Shown here piece after piece: positions 39,294 through 47,341 of a DNA stretch of 47,341 nucleotides (position 1 is its first letter; every line of letters begins with the position of its first letter). The notes under the pieces are model-generated. The model saw only the letters and a list, made by a program, of their open reading frames with translations, was not told the origin of the DNA and did no database searches. Origin of the DNA: Flavobacteriales bacterium (GTDB lineage: Bacteria > Bacteroidota > Bacteroidia > Flavobacteriales > JANQLC01); NCBI GenBank assembly GCA_028280815.1, contig JANQLC010000006.1:1-47341 (forward strand), given 5' to 3'. Position numbers and translations under genes: made by a program.

Positions 39294-41735
39294 TCATTGC
39301 GGGTCCACATCGACGATCAATTGAACCGAGCGATAGGCTTTCAGCTGGGCGAAGGCCGTCAGCTTTTTGGAGAGGAATCGCTTTGATTTTTTCAGGGAAA
39401 AATCCGCTGGAATTTTAAGGGTAATCCCAAAGATATATCGGTCTCGAATGCGTCCAACCGCTGGCATTTCAGGACCCAATAGGTGGGTTGTAAATCCGCT
39501 TCTCAACAGGTCGGACAGGTATTTTGACGCCTCCTCTACCCGGTATTTATTGCGGTGCTTCAACGCAATTCGAATCAGTCTCGCATAGGGCGGATAGGAG
39601 AAGCGCTTGCGCTCAGCGAGCTGTTCGGAAACCATTTCCTCGTAATTTCCGTCGATGACTTGTCGGATGATTCGATTTTTCGGCTGGTAGGTCTGAATGA
39701 TTACCAAACCCTGTCCGCTCGTGTGTCCAACCAGCTGGGTCATCAGTTGAAAGGCGCGTTCGTGAGCGCGAAAATCAGGGTAGCTCAAAAGGCTGTCTGC
39801 TTGCATGATGCCGATTAGTTTCACCCGGTCGAAGTCTAGCTCCTTGGCGATCATCTGGGTTCCGATCAAGACGTCTGTCTCTCGGCTTTGAAATCTCGAT
39901 AAGATGGTTTCAAAGGATTTTTTTTTGCGCGTGCTGTCTCGGTCCATGCGGTCGATCCGCGCTTGTGGAAACAAGCGCCTCAGCGCTATTTCGACCTGCT
40001 CAGTACCCAAACCCTTGTAGCTCAAGTTCGTACTGCCACAAGCCAGGCAGGATTGCGGAGCCGCCTGCGCATAGCCGCAGTAGTGACAACGCAGCTGATC
40101 GACAGCCACGTGATACGTGAGCGATACGTCGCAATGGGGGCACTGGGGGACCGTGCCACAGCTATGACATTCGAGGACGGGGGCATAGCCCCGGCGGTTT
40201 TGAAACAACAAAACCTGTTTCTCTTCGGCCAAGGTATTGGCTATGCCTTCGAGCAGCACAGGGCTGAATAAGCCTTTTAAACGTTTCCGCTTCCGCGCCT
40301 CAAACAGGTCTACCACCTCTATAGGTGGGCGCGGATCACCGTCGAATCGCTGCTGTAGGGCTGCGAATCCGTAGGTGCCGGTTTGCGCTTTTACATAGCT
40401 TTCAATCGCAGGTGTAGCGCTGCCCAACAAGGTCTTAGCTTCGTAGAGACGCGCCAACACCAGGGCGGCGTCCCGGGCGTGGTAACGGGGTGCGGGCTCC
40501 TGCTGCTTGTAGGAAGCCTCGTGCTCCTCGTCTACGATGATCAGACCCAGGTTTTGAAAGGGTAAAAAAATGCCCGATCGGGCGGTCACCACTACTTTGA
40601 AATGTCCCGCCTTCACCGAATGCCAGATCTCTACGCGCTCGTCGTCGCTGTAATGCGAGCTAAAAACCCCTACGGCTTCGCCAAAATAAGCTTTCATCCG
40701 ATGGATAAAAGAATGGGTTAAAGCGATTTCGGGCAGCAAAAGGAGCACTTGTGCACCGGACTCGAGCTGCTTTTGAATCAAATGCATATAAACCTCGTTT
40801 TTACCGCTTCCGGTAGCCCCTTTGAGCAATGCGACACCACCTTTTTCAAACCTTTTTAACACAGCTTGAAAAGCCGCCCTCTGAGCGGGGCCTAAACCTT
40901 TTATCCGACTGTGCTTCACCTCGGGCAAAATCCGGCGCCCAACCGCTTGCTCATAGACCTCGATCAGCCCTTTGGCCGCCAGTGCTCGGATGATATGCTG
41001 TTTGACATTCGTCTCTCGGAGCAATTGCGAGCGCTCGACCGCGGGCTTACCCCTTTGTTTTTCGCGTATGAGGTAGAGAAATACATCCTTTTGTTTCGCA
41101 GATCTGGACAGGGATTTGAGGCTGCTCTCCAGCACTGAATCGACTGTGATATCGACGCAGAGCCTTACAAAACGTAGCTTCTTAGGCTTGTAGCGTTCCG
41201 CGAGTACCTCCTCTTTGACTACCCGTCCCAGGCGCATGAGCGCCTGTATGGCAGCCAGGCTTTTCGATGTGCCCAAGCGCTTTTCGATCTCAGAAACGCT
41301 GAGCGCAGTGCTCGACTGCAAAGCCTCCAAAATCGCTTGTGAATCGGCTGAGATCGACGCATCGGCTCGCCTCCCTGTCGCCGATTGAAGGCGAATGCGC
41401 ATTTCGCTTTCCAACCGCAAGCCCGAAGGCAGTGCCGCCCGATACACATCGCCCAGGGTGCAGCTGTAATACGCAGCCATCCAAACCCAAAATTTCAGCT
41501 GTTGCGGATAGACTACGGGCGATCGATCCAATACGTAATAGACCGCCTTGGGCGCATAGTGTTCAGGGGCATCGCCGTGGATTCTATAAACCAGGCCGGT
41601 TTGGGTTTTCCCCTTGCCAAAGGGTACGGCAACCCGGATGCCGGGTTTGACCCAAGCCAGCTGTTCGGCCTCCAAGCGATAGGTAAAGGTACCGGCTATG
41701 GGCAAGGGCAAAATAACATCGACGAAGTGCAACAT
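39294..41735 (-). CDS. priA: Primosomal protein N', replication-restart helicase PriA
   Basis: A 3'-to-5' superfamily 2 helicase that reloads the replisome at stalled forks. From the ATG at 41735 it has 813 residues: the N-terminal 3'-DNA-binding domain (VDVILPLPIAGTFTY), a winged helix, helicase motifs GATGSGKNEVY, VDEEHEASYKQ (DEEH) and LGSATPAIES, two zinc sites of four pairs of Cys (CHSC, CPHC, CHYC, CLAC), and the C-terminal domain. Homology starts at 41735, 16 codons inside the open frame. Odd point: the Walker A Thr is Asn (GKN, codon 40797-40799). A 12-bp palindrome (ATGAGGCCTCAT, 39286-39297) covers the stop. Confidence 0.94.
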   Translation of the reverse strand: MLHFVDVILPLPIAGTFTYRLEAEQLAWVKPGIRVAVPFGKGKTQTGLVYRIHGDAPEHYAPKAVYYVLDRSPVVYPQQLKFWVWMAAYYSCTLGDVYRAALPSGLRLESEMRIRLQSATGRRADASISADSQAILEALQSSTALSVSEIEKRLGTSKSLAAIQALMRLGRVVKEEVLAERYKPKKLRFVRLCVDITVDSVLESSLKSLSRSAKQKDVFLYLIREKQRGKPAVERSQLLRETNVKQHIIRALAAKGLIEVYEQAVGRRILPEVKHSRIKGLGPAQRAAFQAVLKRFEKGGVALLKGATGSGKNEVYMHLIQKQLESGAQVLLLLPEIALTHSFIHRMKAYFGEAVGVFSSHYSDDERVEIWHSVKAGHFKVVVTARSGIFLPFQNLGLIIVDEEHEASYKQQEPAPRYHARDAALVLARLYEAKTLLGSATPAIESYVKAQTGTYGFAALQQRFDGDPRPPIEVVDLFEARKRKRLKGLFSPVLLEGIANTLAEEKQVLLFQNRRGYAPVLECHSCGTVPQCPHCDVSLTYHVAVDQLRCHYCGYAQAAPQSCLACGSTNLSYKGLGTEQVEIALRRLFPQARIDRMDRDSTRKKKSFETILSRFQSRETDVLIGTQMIAKELDFDRVKLIGIMQADSLLSYPDFRAHERAFQLMTQLVGHTSGQGLVIIQTYQPKNRIIRQVIDGNYEEMVSEQLAERKRFSYPPYARLIRIALKHRNKYRVEEASKYLSDLLRSGFTTHLLGPEMPAVGRIRDRYIFGITLKIPADFSLKKSKRFLSKKLTAFAQLKAYRSVQLIVDVDPQ

Positions 41736-41826
41736 AGCCGAACGAAAAGATCGCAGACGAAGGCGGCATGATGCCTGAGGCACGCAGAGACCCGCTGCGC
41801 AAAAGCTATTCCAGAAGCCCAGGGTG

Positions 41827-42015
41827 TCAGTCCTTCACCCAAATCACCGCCCCCATTCGAGGCGGCACAGCCGTCGTGGACTTATCTTTATCCTCCGAAT
41901 CCGCTCGCATACGGAATGCGATCCAATAGGGCAAAAAACTGACCAAAAAGGAAAGGATCCAAAAACCGAGTGTGCCGATACAGACAAAGAGTAAAAAGCC
42001 TAGAAACCCTGCCAT
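41827..42015 (-). CDS. Small membrane protein, function unknown
   Basis: A 62-residue protein starting MAGFLGFLLFVC with two closely spaced hydrophobic segments (about residues 1-32) and a charged tail (MRADSEDKDKSTTAV). The frame is open 23 codons further upstream to 42084, but a TACATTTG box lies inside that part (about 42029-42036), so I prefer the internal ATG. It lies between priA and the fumC promoter, about 90 bases ahead of priA, and may be cotranscribed with it. No family is recognised. Confidence 0.6.
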   Translation of the reverse strand: MAGFLGFLLFVCIGTLGFWILSFLVSFLPYWIAFRMRADSEDKDKSTTAVPPRMGAVIWVKD

Positions 42016-42028
42016 TTGCGTTAGATTT

Positions 42029-42036
42029 TCTACAAA
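42029..42036 (-). promoter_or_regulatory. -7 box for the small membrane protein (and possibly priA)
   Basis: TACATTTG on the minus strand, with TTTT about 19 bases upstream, shortly before the ATG at 42015. Confidence 0.4.
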
Positions 42037-42077
42037 TGTAATACATTTTCTCAATTGAAAAGACAATTGCCGCAAAC

Positions 42078-42108
42078 TTGTCACTGTATCCGATTTGAAG
42101 TACCTTTG
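42078..42108 (+). promoter_or_regulatory. Promoter of fumC
   Basis: TTG (42078-42080), a 20-base spacer and TACCTTTG (42101-42108). The ATG is at 42230, so the mRNA would have a leader of about 115 bases, long for this window. I recognise no riboswitch in it. Confidence 0.55.
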
Positions 42109-42229
42109 CCTCTCATTCTGCAGGGGAAGAAGACCAGTATTTCGGTAAATCCCTCAGGAGTAGTCACATTCCATCGTTTTGCAACAGAGACCCATAGAAT
42201 TATAACTTAAGATCGATAAAAGACTGCCG

Positions 42230-43627
42230 ATGAACCACCGAATCGAACGCGATACTTTGGGCGAAGTCCGAGTGCCCGCAGACCGATATTGGGGTGCTCA
42301 AACCCAGCGTTCTCTACAAAATTTCAAGATCGGCGAATCGGCTTCCATGCCCATTGAAATCATCCGCGCCTTTGCGCATTTGAAGAAAGCAGCTGCCGTG
42401 ACCAATTTTGAGTTGGGCGTGCTGAGCGAATCCAAGATGAAACTGATAACAGCGGTGGCGGACGAAATTCTGCGGGGTGCATTAGACGACCAATTTCCAC
42501 TGGTCATCTGGCAAACCGGTTCGGGCACCCAGTCCAATATGAACGCAAACGAGGTCATCGCCAACCGCGCCCACGTGATGCAGGGCGGAGAGCTGACGGA
42601 TCGAGTCAAGTGCATCCATCCGAATGACGATGTCAACCGCTCGCAATCGAGCAACGATACCTTTCCCACCGCCATGCACATCGCCGCATACGAGATGATT
42701 GCGAAAACCACCCTGCCGGGCCTCAGGGCGCTTCGCGATGCCTTGCAGCAAAAATCCGCTGCGTTTGCCGATGTCATAAAGATCGGCCGGACACACCTGA
42801 TGGATGCGACTCCGCTGACTATGGGACAAGAGCTCTCTGGCTATGTATCGCAATTGGATCACGGTAGCCGAGCTATCCAAAATACGTTCCCCCACCTGGC
42901 CGAACTGGCCTTGGGGGGCACAGCGGTGGGCACCGGCTTAAATGCGCCGAAGGGCTACGCCGAAAGAGTGGCGGAGAAAATTGCCGAGCTGACCGGCTTG
43001 CCCTTCGTGACGGCGTCCAACAAGTTTGAAGCCCTCTCGGCGCATGACGCCATTGTGGAATCCCACGGCGCCTTAAAGCAGCTCGCTGTCTCACTCGTGA
43101 AGATCGCCAACGACATTCGCATGCTCGCCTCTGGCCCCCGCGCCGGTATAGGCGAATATGTGATCCCAGCCAATGAACCCGGCTCTTCCATCATGCCGGG
43201 CAAAGTCAACCCAACCCAATGTGAGGCGGTCACCTTAGTAGCCACCCAAGTCATGGGCAACGACACTGCGATAACCTATGCGGGTGCCAGTGGACAATAC
43301 CAACTCAATGTCTTTAAGCCGGTCATGGCTGCTGCGATTTTGCAATCTGCTCGGCTGCTCGGCGATGTGTGTAAGTCCTTTGCCATCCATTGCGTGAAAG
43401 GCCTGACACCCAACAAAGCGTACATCCAAGCGCATTTGGACAAGTCGCTGATGTTGGTAACCGCTTTAAATACCCATATCGGCTATGAAAGAGCAGCTGA
43501 AATCGCCCAAACCGCCTATCGAAGGGGAACGACTTTAAGAGAAGAGGCGGTTGCGCTGGGTTACCTGACGGCTGAGCAATTCGACGAATGGGTCAGACCT
43601 GAATCCATGGTGGGTAGCCCAGAATAA
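42230..43627 (+). CDS. fumC: Class II fumarate hydratase
   Basis: Interconverts fumarate and malate in the TCA cycle, in the cytoplasm, without an iron-sulfur cluster. The 465-residue protein has the N-terminal [53 protein letters not shown] (catalytic His) and the superfamily signature [13 protein letters not shown] with the catalytic Ser. It shares a fold with argH in this window. It is monocistronic, with a promoter upstream and a terminator downstream. Confidence 0.96.
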   Translation: MNHRIERDTLGEVRVPADRYWGAQTQRSLQNFKIGESASMPIEIIRAFAHLKKAAAVTNFELGVLSESKMKLITAVADEILRGALDDQFPLVIWQTGSGTQSNMNANEVIANRAHVMQGGELTDRVKCIHPNDDVNRSQSSNDTFPTAMHIAAYEMIAKTTLPGLRALRDALQQKSAAFADVIKIGRTHLMDATPLTMGQELSGYVSQLDHGSRAIQNTFPHLAELALGGTAVGTGLNAPKGYAERVAEKIAELTGLPFVTASNKFEALSAHDAIVESHGALKQLAVSLVKIANDIRMLASGPRAGIGEYVIPANEPGSSIMPGKVNPTQCEAVTLVATQVMGNDTAITYAGASGQYQLNVFKPVMAAAILQSARLLGDVCKSFAIHCVKGLTPNKAYIQAHLDKSLMLVTALNTHIGYERAAEIAQTAYRRGTTLREEAVALGYLTAEQFDEWVRPESMVGSPE

Positions 43628-43642
43628 GTCTTTTACCCCCAT

Positions 43643-43676
43643 GGGATCAGCGCGCAGGCTGAATTTCCCGTTTTTT
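43643..43676 (+). terminator. Intrinsic terminator of fumC
   Basis: GGGATCAGC, a 6-base loop, GCTGA then TTCCC forms a stem of about 9 bp with a small bulge, followed by GTTTTTT, 16 bases after the stop codon. Confidence 0.7.
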
Positions 43677-44153
43677 ACCTTTTCCATTTGTAAAACCTAC
43701 ACATTATTTGGATTCCTTTTGGCTTACCCCTTCCTACTTGTGCGGTCTTAAGGCTGTTATTGCGCTTTTTCCATCGGGCAGTCTGCGCCTCGTATCGGTT
43801 TTATCCCCGCTTCAGATTGGGGATGGTCGCCTTCCACACACTCAGACTGTGCGCTTTCTCAATATAGGCTTTACCAGTGCCAATATCAGATTCTCACCTT
43901 TTCTATTGGAACTACATCTCAGCAACTCGGTAAAAAAAACAGAATTTCATTTGAAAAACTAAGCTATGATGAATATATTTATGAAAAGAACGATACCCTA
44001 TCATGAGGCAAGTTAGACAAATTGCGAGAAGCCCTTTGTTTGCCGTATTTGTATTGGCGAATTTCTTAAACTTCGCTTGCAAACCGAGACACGGACTGAT
44101 GCGTTTTTTCTGCACCATGTGTGCAGCCCTAACCCTATATTTAACCGCAAAAG
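43677..44153. other. Intergenic region, no convincing gene
   Basis: About 480 bases. The ORF 43708-43962 has no motif. The ORF 44003-44185 begins with a hydrophobic segment ending NFACK, loosely like a lipoprotein signal, but runs into the sdpI-like gene and stops; I do not trust it. Confidence 0.4.
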
Positions 44154-44476
44154 ATGACGATCATGTTAGACAAAGAAATCATTAAGTCTTTAATCTTTTT
44201 GGCTTTGAGCGCACTTTATCGCCTTTTTCCACCCAAAAGCACGAATTGGCTCTATGGATACAGAACGCCTGCCGCTATGAAGAGCATTCAAAATTGGAAG
44301 CTGGCCAATGCGTATTGCAGTCAGAGCCTTTTAATCCGCTCACTGTTTTGGTCGCCGCCCTGATCGCAGCGAAGTACGCTTTTAAGACGATCTCACCTTA
44401 CGTCTTTCTAGTCGGGTTAATCCTAACCATCGCCGTTTCTATAGCAGTCGTCGAAGTAAAGTTGGCAAGCGGATAG
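44154..44476 (+). pseudogene. SdpI-family membrane protein gene with frameshift
   Basis: The first frame (from ATG 44154 or 44163) gives LYRLFPPKSTNWLYGYRTPAAM then KSIQNWKLANAYCSQSLL, which is the SdpI/YhfL signature, and then stops. A second frame continues with two membrane helices (LVAALIAAKYAF, VFLVGLILTIAVSIAVVEVKL). One base missing from the T4 run at 44346-44349 explains the break; restored length is about 107 residues. SdpI relatives act as immunity proteins against membrane toxins or have unknown roles. As read, the protein is truncated. Confidence 0.75.
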
Positions 44477-45011
44477 AAAAGACCAGCGCCAAGCTGTTGC
44501 ATGCAACCCAGCTCAGCCTTACATATACCAGCGGCTTAGGCATGAACGGTCTATTTAAAACCGAACGAGCAAGCGAGGCATCCTTTCCGTTGAGAAAAGT
44601 CCAAATGGATTGGGCTCGCTTTGGAAAAAGACGAGTAAACTAAAAAATACCTTTCACATAAGAAAAGCATCAAGTAAAGGTTTCCATGATTAAATTTAAA
44701 AAGAATACAAAACGCCTAGTAAATATGGAGTGGTGGAGGCTTCCGTTAACAAGTCCGAAACTCAAAAAAACCGGCTTAGGAGATAACTGTGCTCTTAGAA
44801 GCGCTCTCAAAGATTTTAAACCCGATTATCGATGCATGGAATGCGTTTTTATAGCTCATAAGCACTCGAGATACTCGGACAGCATCCAAGCTGTGATATA
44901 AGAGAAAATTCAGACCTTTGCCTGAAACCCAACCGCTGTTGGTATGGAGTACGGATCACACCAATTGAGGTGGAAAATCGAAGTGACTTCAGCCCGATTG
45001 AATGAGAATGC
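44477..45011. other. Intergenic region, no convincing gene
   Basis: About 535 bases. The only ORF of note (44686-44901, Lys/Arg-rich) has no recognisable motif or ribosome-binding site. Confidence 0.4.
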
Positions 45012-45626
45012 ATGATGAATATCGATATCAGCACCTTAGCCCCTACCCAAACCTATCACCTGATGACCCAAACGGTCATCCCACGTCCCATTGCTTGGGT
45101 GCTTACCGATTCGGGTGAAGCGAACTACAACCTCGCCCCTTTTTCCTACTTTGCGCCCATTGCGAGCAGCCCACCGCTGCTGATGTTTTCCACAGGTAAA
45201 AAGCCAACGGGTGAAGTCAAAGATACGACGCGTAATTCGCTTGAAGTTAAAAAGATGGTGATTCACATCGCCAGCGTAGGTTCTGCCCATGCCTTGACAC
45301 AGACATCGGCAACCCTGGAATACGGGCGATCCGAAGTGGTGGACAATGAGTTAGAGTTGGTCGAATTTGAAAGCTTTGACATGCCGCGTCTCAAGGACTG
45401 TCCAATCGCTTTTGGCTGTTCGCTATACGAGGTGAAAGCGATCGGTGACACCCTACAAATCCTGATATTCGCCCGAATTGAACGGGTTTACCTAAGCCCT
45501 GAAGTAGCCGATGGGAAGTCGGAGCGGTTGAAAATCGACGCGTTGAGCGTCAACCCCCTATCGCGGCTAGGCACAAGTGAATACGCCGTGTTGGGAAAGG
45601 TATTTGCTGTGGCGCGTCCCCGATAA
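45012..45626 (+). CDS. Flavin reductase family protein (FMN-binding split barrel)
   Basis: A 204-residue protein of the flavin reductase-like family: VIPRPIAWVLTDSG, NLAPFSYFAPIASSPPLLMFSTG (flavin phosphate-binding strand-loop) and DTTRNSLEVKKMVIHIAS. Members reduce FMN or FAD with NAD(P)H or bind FMN for other redox work; the partner is unknown and none is adjacent. Two ATG codons stand in tandem; I kept the first. A monocistronic gene in an otherwise decayed neighbourhood. Confidence 0.87.
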   Translation: MMNIDISTLAPTQTYHLMTQTVIPRPIAWVLTDSGEANYNLAPFSYFAPIASSPPLLMFSTGKKPTGEVKDTTRNSLEVKKMVIHIASVGSAHALTQTSATLEYGRSEVVDNELELVEFESFDMPRLKDCPIAFGCSLYEVKAIGDTLQILIFARIERVYLSPEVADGKSERLKIDALSVNPLSRLGTSEYAVLGKVFAVARPR

Positions 45627-45719
45627 GCCGAAAGACCTATTGCAATTTACTGCTACGCCCCCTTCTTTAGTCTGAGATTCTCCGAAAGCACACCTCGCCG
45701 CTGGAGACGGTATGTTTTG

Positions 45720-46352
45720 CTAGCTCAGGGTGACTACAGGATCAAATTTCAGATGTCCAATATAATTATAATGCAGACTTAACTCTATAAGAACTTGACT
45801 TCCTTCTTCCACTTCCATATTTAAAATAATAATAAAGCTTTGTTTGGCTTCGCTTTTATCCAAGGAAAGGGATATTGTTTTATGATAGTCCGTACTCCAA
45901 TCGGGAGAGAACAGGTCCTCGGTAATAAAACACCTTAGTTGTGCACGCACTAATCTCCCCTCTGTTTTTGATACACGGAAGGCATGAGTTCCAAATCCAG
46001 ATTTATTATTAAATTCCCTTTAAAGTGCATTTCAGGACAATGAGTATTCTTATTAATTGTGATATCTCTCGTATGTCGGGAGTCACACGGATAATCCTTC
46101 ATAACTGCCTAAAAAACGCATACGCACCTCATAATAACTGCCTGAAATATGCGCTGAAGAGAACTTTAACGCAGTACAGGCTATAGTAATTGGGGAACCT
46201 CTTTTGGCTGCTGTAGATTTAGCCTTGGACTCAGGCTTGGCTTTAGGTCTGAGATTAGAATCAGGTTTGGATAGAGGGCGGACACCACTATCATCGGAGC
46301 AACTGATAAGCAAAGCGCTAACCAGGGTTAAGTAAAGAATTTTATTAATCAC
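45720..46352 (-). pseudogene. Lipoprotein gene with Lys/Pro linker and two frameshifts
   Basis: A GTG at 46352 starts a lipoprotein signal (LVSALLISC, Cys18) followed by SDDSGVRPLSKPDSNLRPK and a Lys/Pro/Ser linker, then a globular part. The frame is lost near 46098-46101 (one base missing in an A run; restored SYEKDYPCDSRHTRDI) and again at 46014-46015 (restored HFKGKFNNKSGFGTHAFRVS), after which it runs to the stop at 45720. Restored length is about 211 residues. The signal-peptide part is nearly identical at DNA level to that of the next gene, showing duplication. No domain is recognised. Confidence 0.7.
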
Positions 46353-46435
46353 TCCTATGAACTTTAATTTAGCATGTACCCCCTTAATTCTGAAACAAAA
46401 GCATCATTTTAGCGCTACTCCGTTTTTGGGTTCAA

Positions 46436-47251
46436 TTATTTTCTATAAAAGTATGCCGAGCCGGTGGCAATAGTGGGATTCAGTTCATTTTCATCATAAT
46501 CTCTATCAATTAAACACAAGACAAGGTAATCTCCTTTTTTGACTTTTATATGTATAACAGTACGTTTAGGTCTTTTGGAAAACACGTAGCCTACTGACTT
46601 TCGTCGCTCGTACCAATAAGACGGTTTACCGCCCGAGAAATGAACACCAACACAAGATATATAAGACTCATAAGTCTGTTGTTGGTCTTGCTCAATGTCC
46701 TTTAATAATTTTTTATGAGTCTGATCATCCTTAAAACGCTTGATTTTGAAATTCAGATCAATTTCCAACACTCCGTCGAAATTCGAAATAAGTATCCCAT
46801 AATCCACCCCTTGTCGATCAACAATTGCAATATCTACTCCGCTCCAGGAATTTGAAAACGAATCCGGATAGAACAATAATTTTTGAGCCCATTTATAAGA
46901 TGTGTCTTTATAATAGTGAGGATTTTTCGAACTCACCTTAAACATAGTGTAGCCTATAAGGCCAAGGGATGCAACTTTAAGGTCAGATTTAAAGTCAGGA
47001 TTCGAAACCAGGCTTAGCTGATCCGGCCCTTGAGGTAGCTGCCTTATTAGATCCAGTTTTAGAGGCGGTTTAGATTCGGTCTTAGATTCGGCTTTGGACT
47101 TAGATTTGGGATCAGGCTTAGGCTAGGCTTTGGATTCGGTCTTAGATTCGGCTTTGGACTTAGGTTTGGCTGGGTTTCTGACACCCCTATCATCGGAGCA
47201 ACCGATAAACAAAGCGCTAACCAGGGTTAGGCAAATAATGCTATATCTCAC
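46436..47251 (-). pseudogene. Related lipoprotein gene with in-frame TAG
   Basis: A GTG at 47251, aligned with the start of the paralogue at 46352, gives a lipoprotein signal (LVSALFIGCSDDRGVR). A repetitive linker of Ser-Lys-Ala-Glu-Ser-Lys-Thr units is interrupted by TAG at 47123-47125, where the repeat would have a Lys codon (AAG). The same frame then stays open for over 220 codons to 46436, through GLIGYTMFKVSSKNPHYY and a C-terminal domain ending GSAYFYRK. The longest uninterrupted ORF starts at an internal ATG (46945) and lacks a signal peptide. Without read-through, the main domain would not be exported. Domain unknown. Confidence 0.7.
47071..47163 (-). repeat. 33-bp direct repeat at 60-base spacing in the lipoprotein linker
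   Basis: Positions 47071-47103 and 47131-47163 differ at one base. Each encodes the same Lys/Ser/Glu/Thr linker unit, on either side of the TAG codon. Such repeats can expand or contract by slippage. Confidence 0.8.
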
Positions 47252-47341
47252 GCTGGTGTTATTTTGAAAGCTGTATTTGAAATGATTTGATAACCCCTGC
47301 TGCTTACGCAGAATGACCAGCCTATCACAGGCGTTTACCCC

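Noticed and set aside
39286-39297. 12-bp palindrome as an operator or terminator
   Set aside because: It overlaps the priA stop codon, has no T-run and no second copy that I can see.
42109-42229. Riboswitch in the fumC leader
   Set aside because: No recognisable riboswitch core; only its length is unusual.
43708-43962. 84-residue ORF after fumC
   Set aside because: No motif, no ribosome-binding site, begins just after a strong terminator, and composition is not protein-like.
44686-44901. 71-residue basic ORF
   Set aside because: No recognisable domain, signal or neighbour that supports it.

Overview
The window looks like a chromosome segment of a Bacteroidota bacterium. The evidence is a gldI-type gliding-motility FKBP lipoprotein in the nrnA-gldI-PPIase arrangement next to a divergent ndk, a DUF3822-rsmD pair, many short lipoproteins, and repeated use of the Bacteroidota -7 promoter box TAnnTTTG ahead of real start codons. 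I cannot name the genus. No rRNA, CRISPR array or insertion sequence with a transposase is visible; there is one tRNA gene, tRNA-Arg(UCU).

Layout. 1-1.2 kb: a frameshifted lipoprotein gene and the tRNA. 1.8-3.0: icd. 3.4-5.5: an AT-richer phage remnant with a C1/LexA-like repressor, a broken endolysin and a candidate single-chain spanin. 5.7-8.9: cyclophilin-FKBP fusion, gldI and nrnA, divergent from ndk. 8.9-9.7: a C/A-rich repeat block. 9.7-14.5: ligA and clpC, divergent. 14.5-17.0: an HMG-CoA lyase gene between two arrays of a degenerate ~46-bp repeat. 17.0-22.6: hisS and gapN, divergent from argH and an amidohydrolase gene. 22.6-23.7: the largest repeat array. 23.7-24.4: a frameshifted DUF1203 gene between imperfect direct repeats. 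24.4-30.3: glyA, a DUF3822/rsmD operon, a CPBP protease and a TIGR01777 epimerase. 30.6-38.2: two decayed paralogous Ig-domain lipoprotein genes in opposite orientation on either side of a thioesterase and a four-gene MacAB-like efflux operon. 38.4-43.7: a SIMPL protein, priA, a small membrane protein and fumC. 43.7-47.3: a frameshifted sdpI-like gene, a flavin reductase and two related broken lipoprotein genes.

Two window-wide patterns stand out. First, several long intergenic regions are filled with a diverged tandem repeat of about 46 bp whose core is AAAAG, about 10 bases, then CTTTTCAAACCG, able to form a small hairpin. At each locus it runs in the direction of the gene whose 3' end it follows. 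Second, every disrupted gene is an accessory gene (lipoproteins, endolysin, DUF1203, SdpI). The lesions are mostly single-base losses, often in short homopolymers, plus two nonsense codons and a 10-bp duplication. The housekeeping genes show none. This fits a genome shedding accessory genes better than random sequencing error, but read-level checks are needed.
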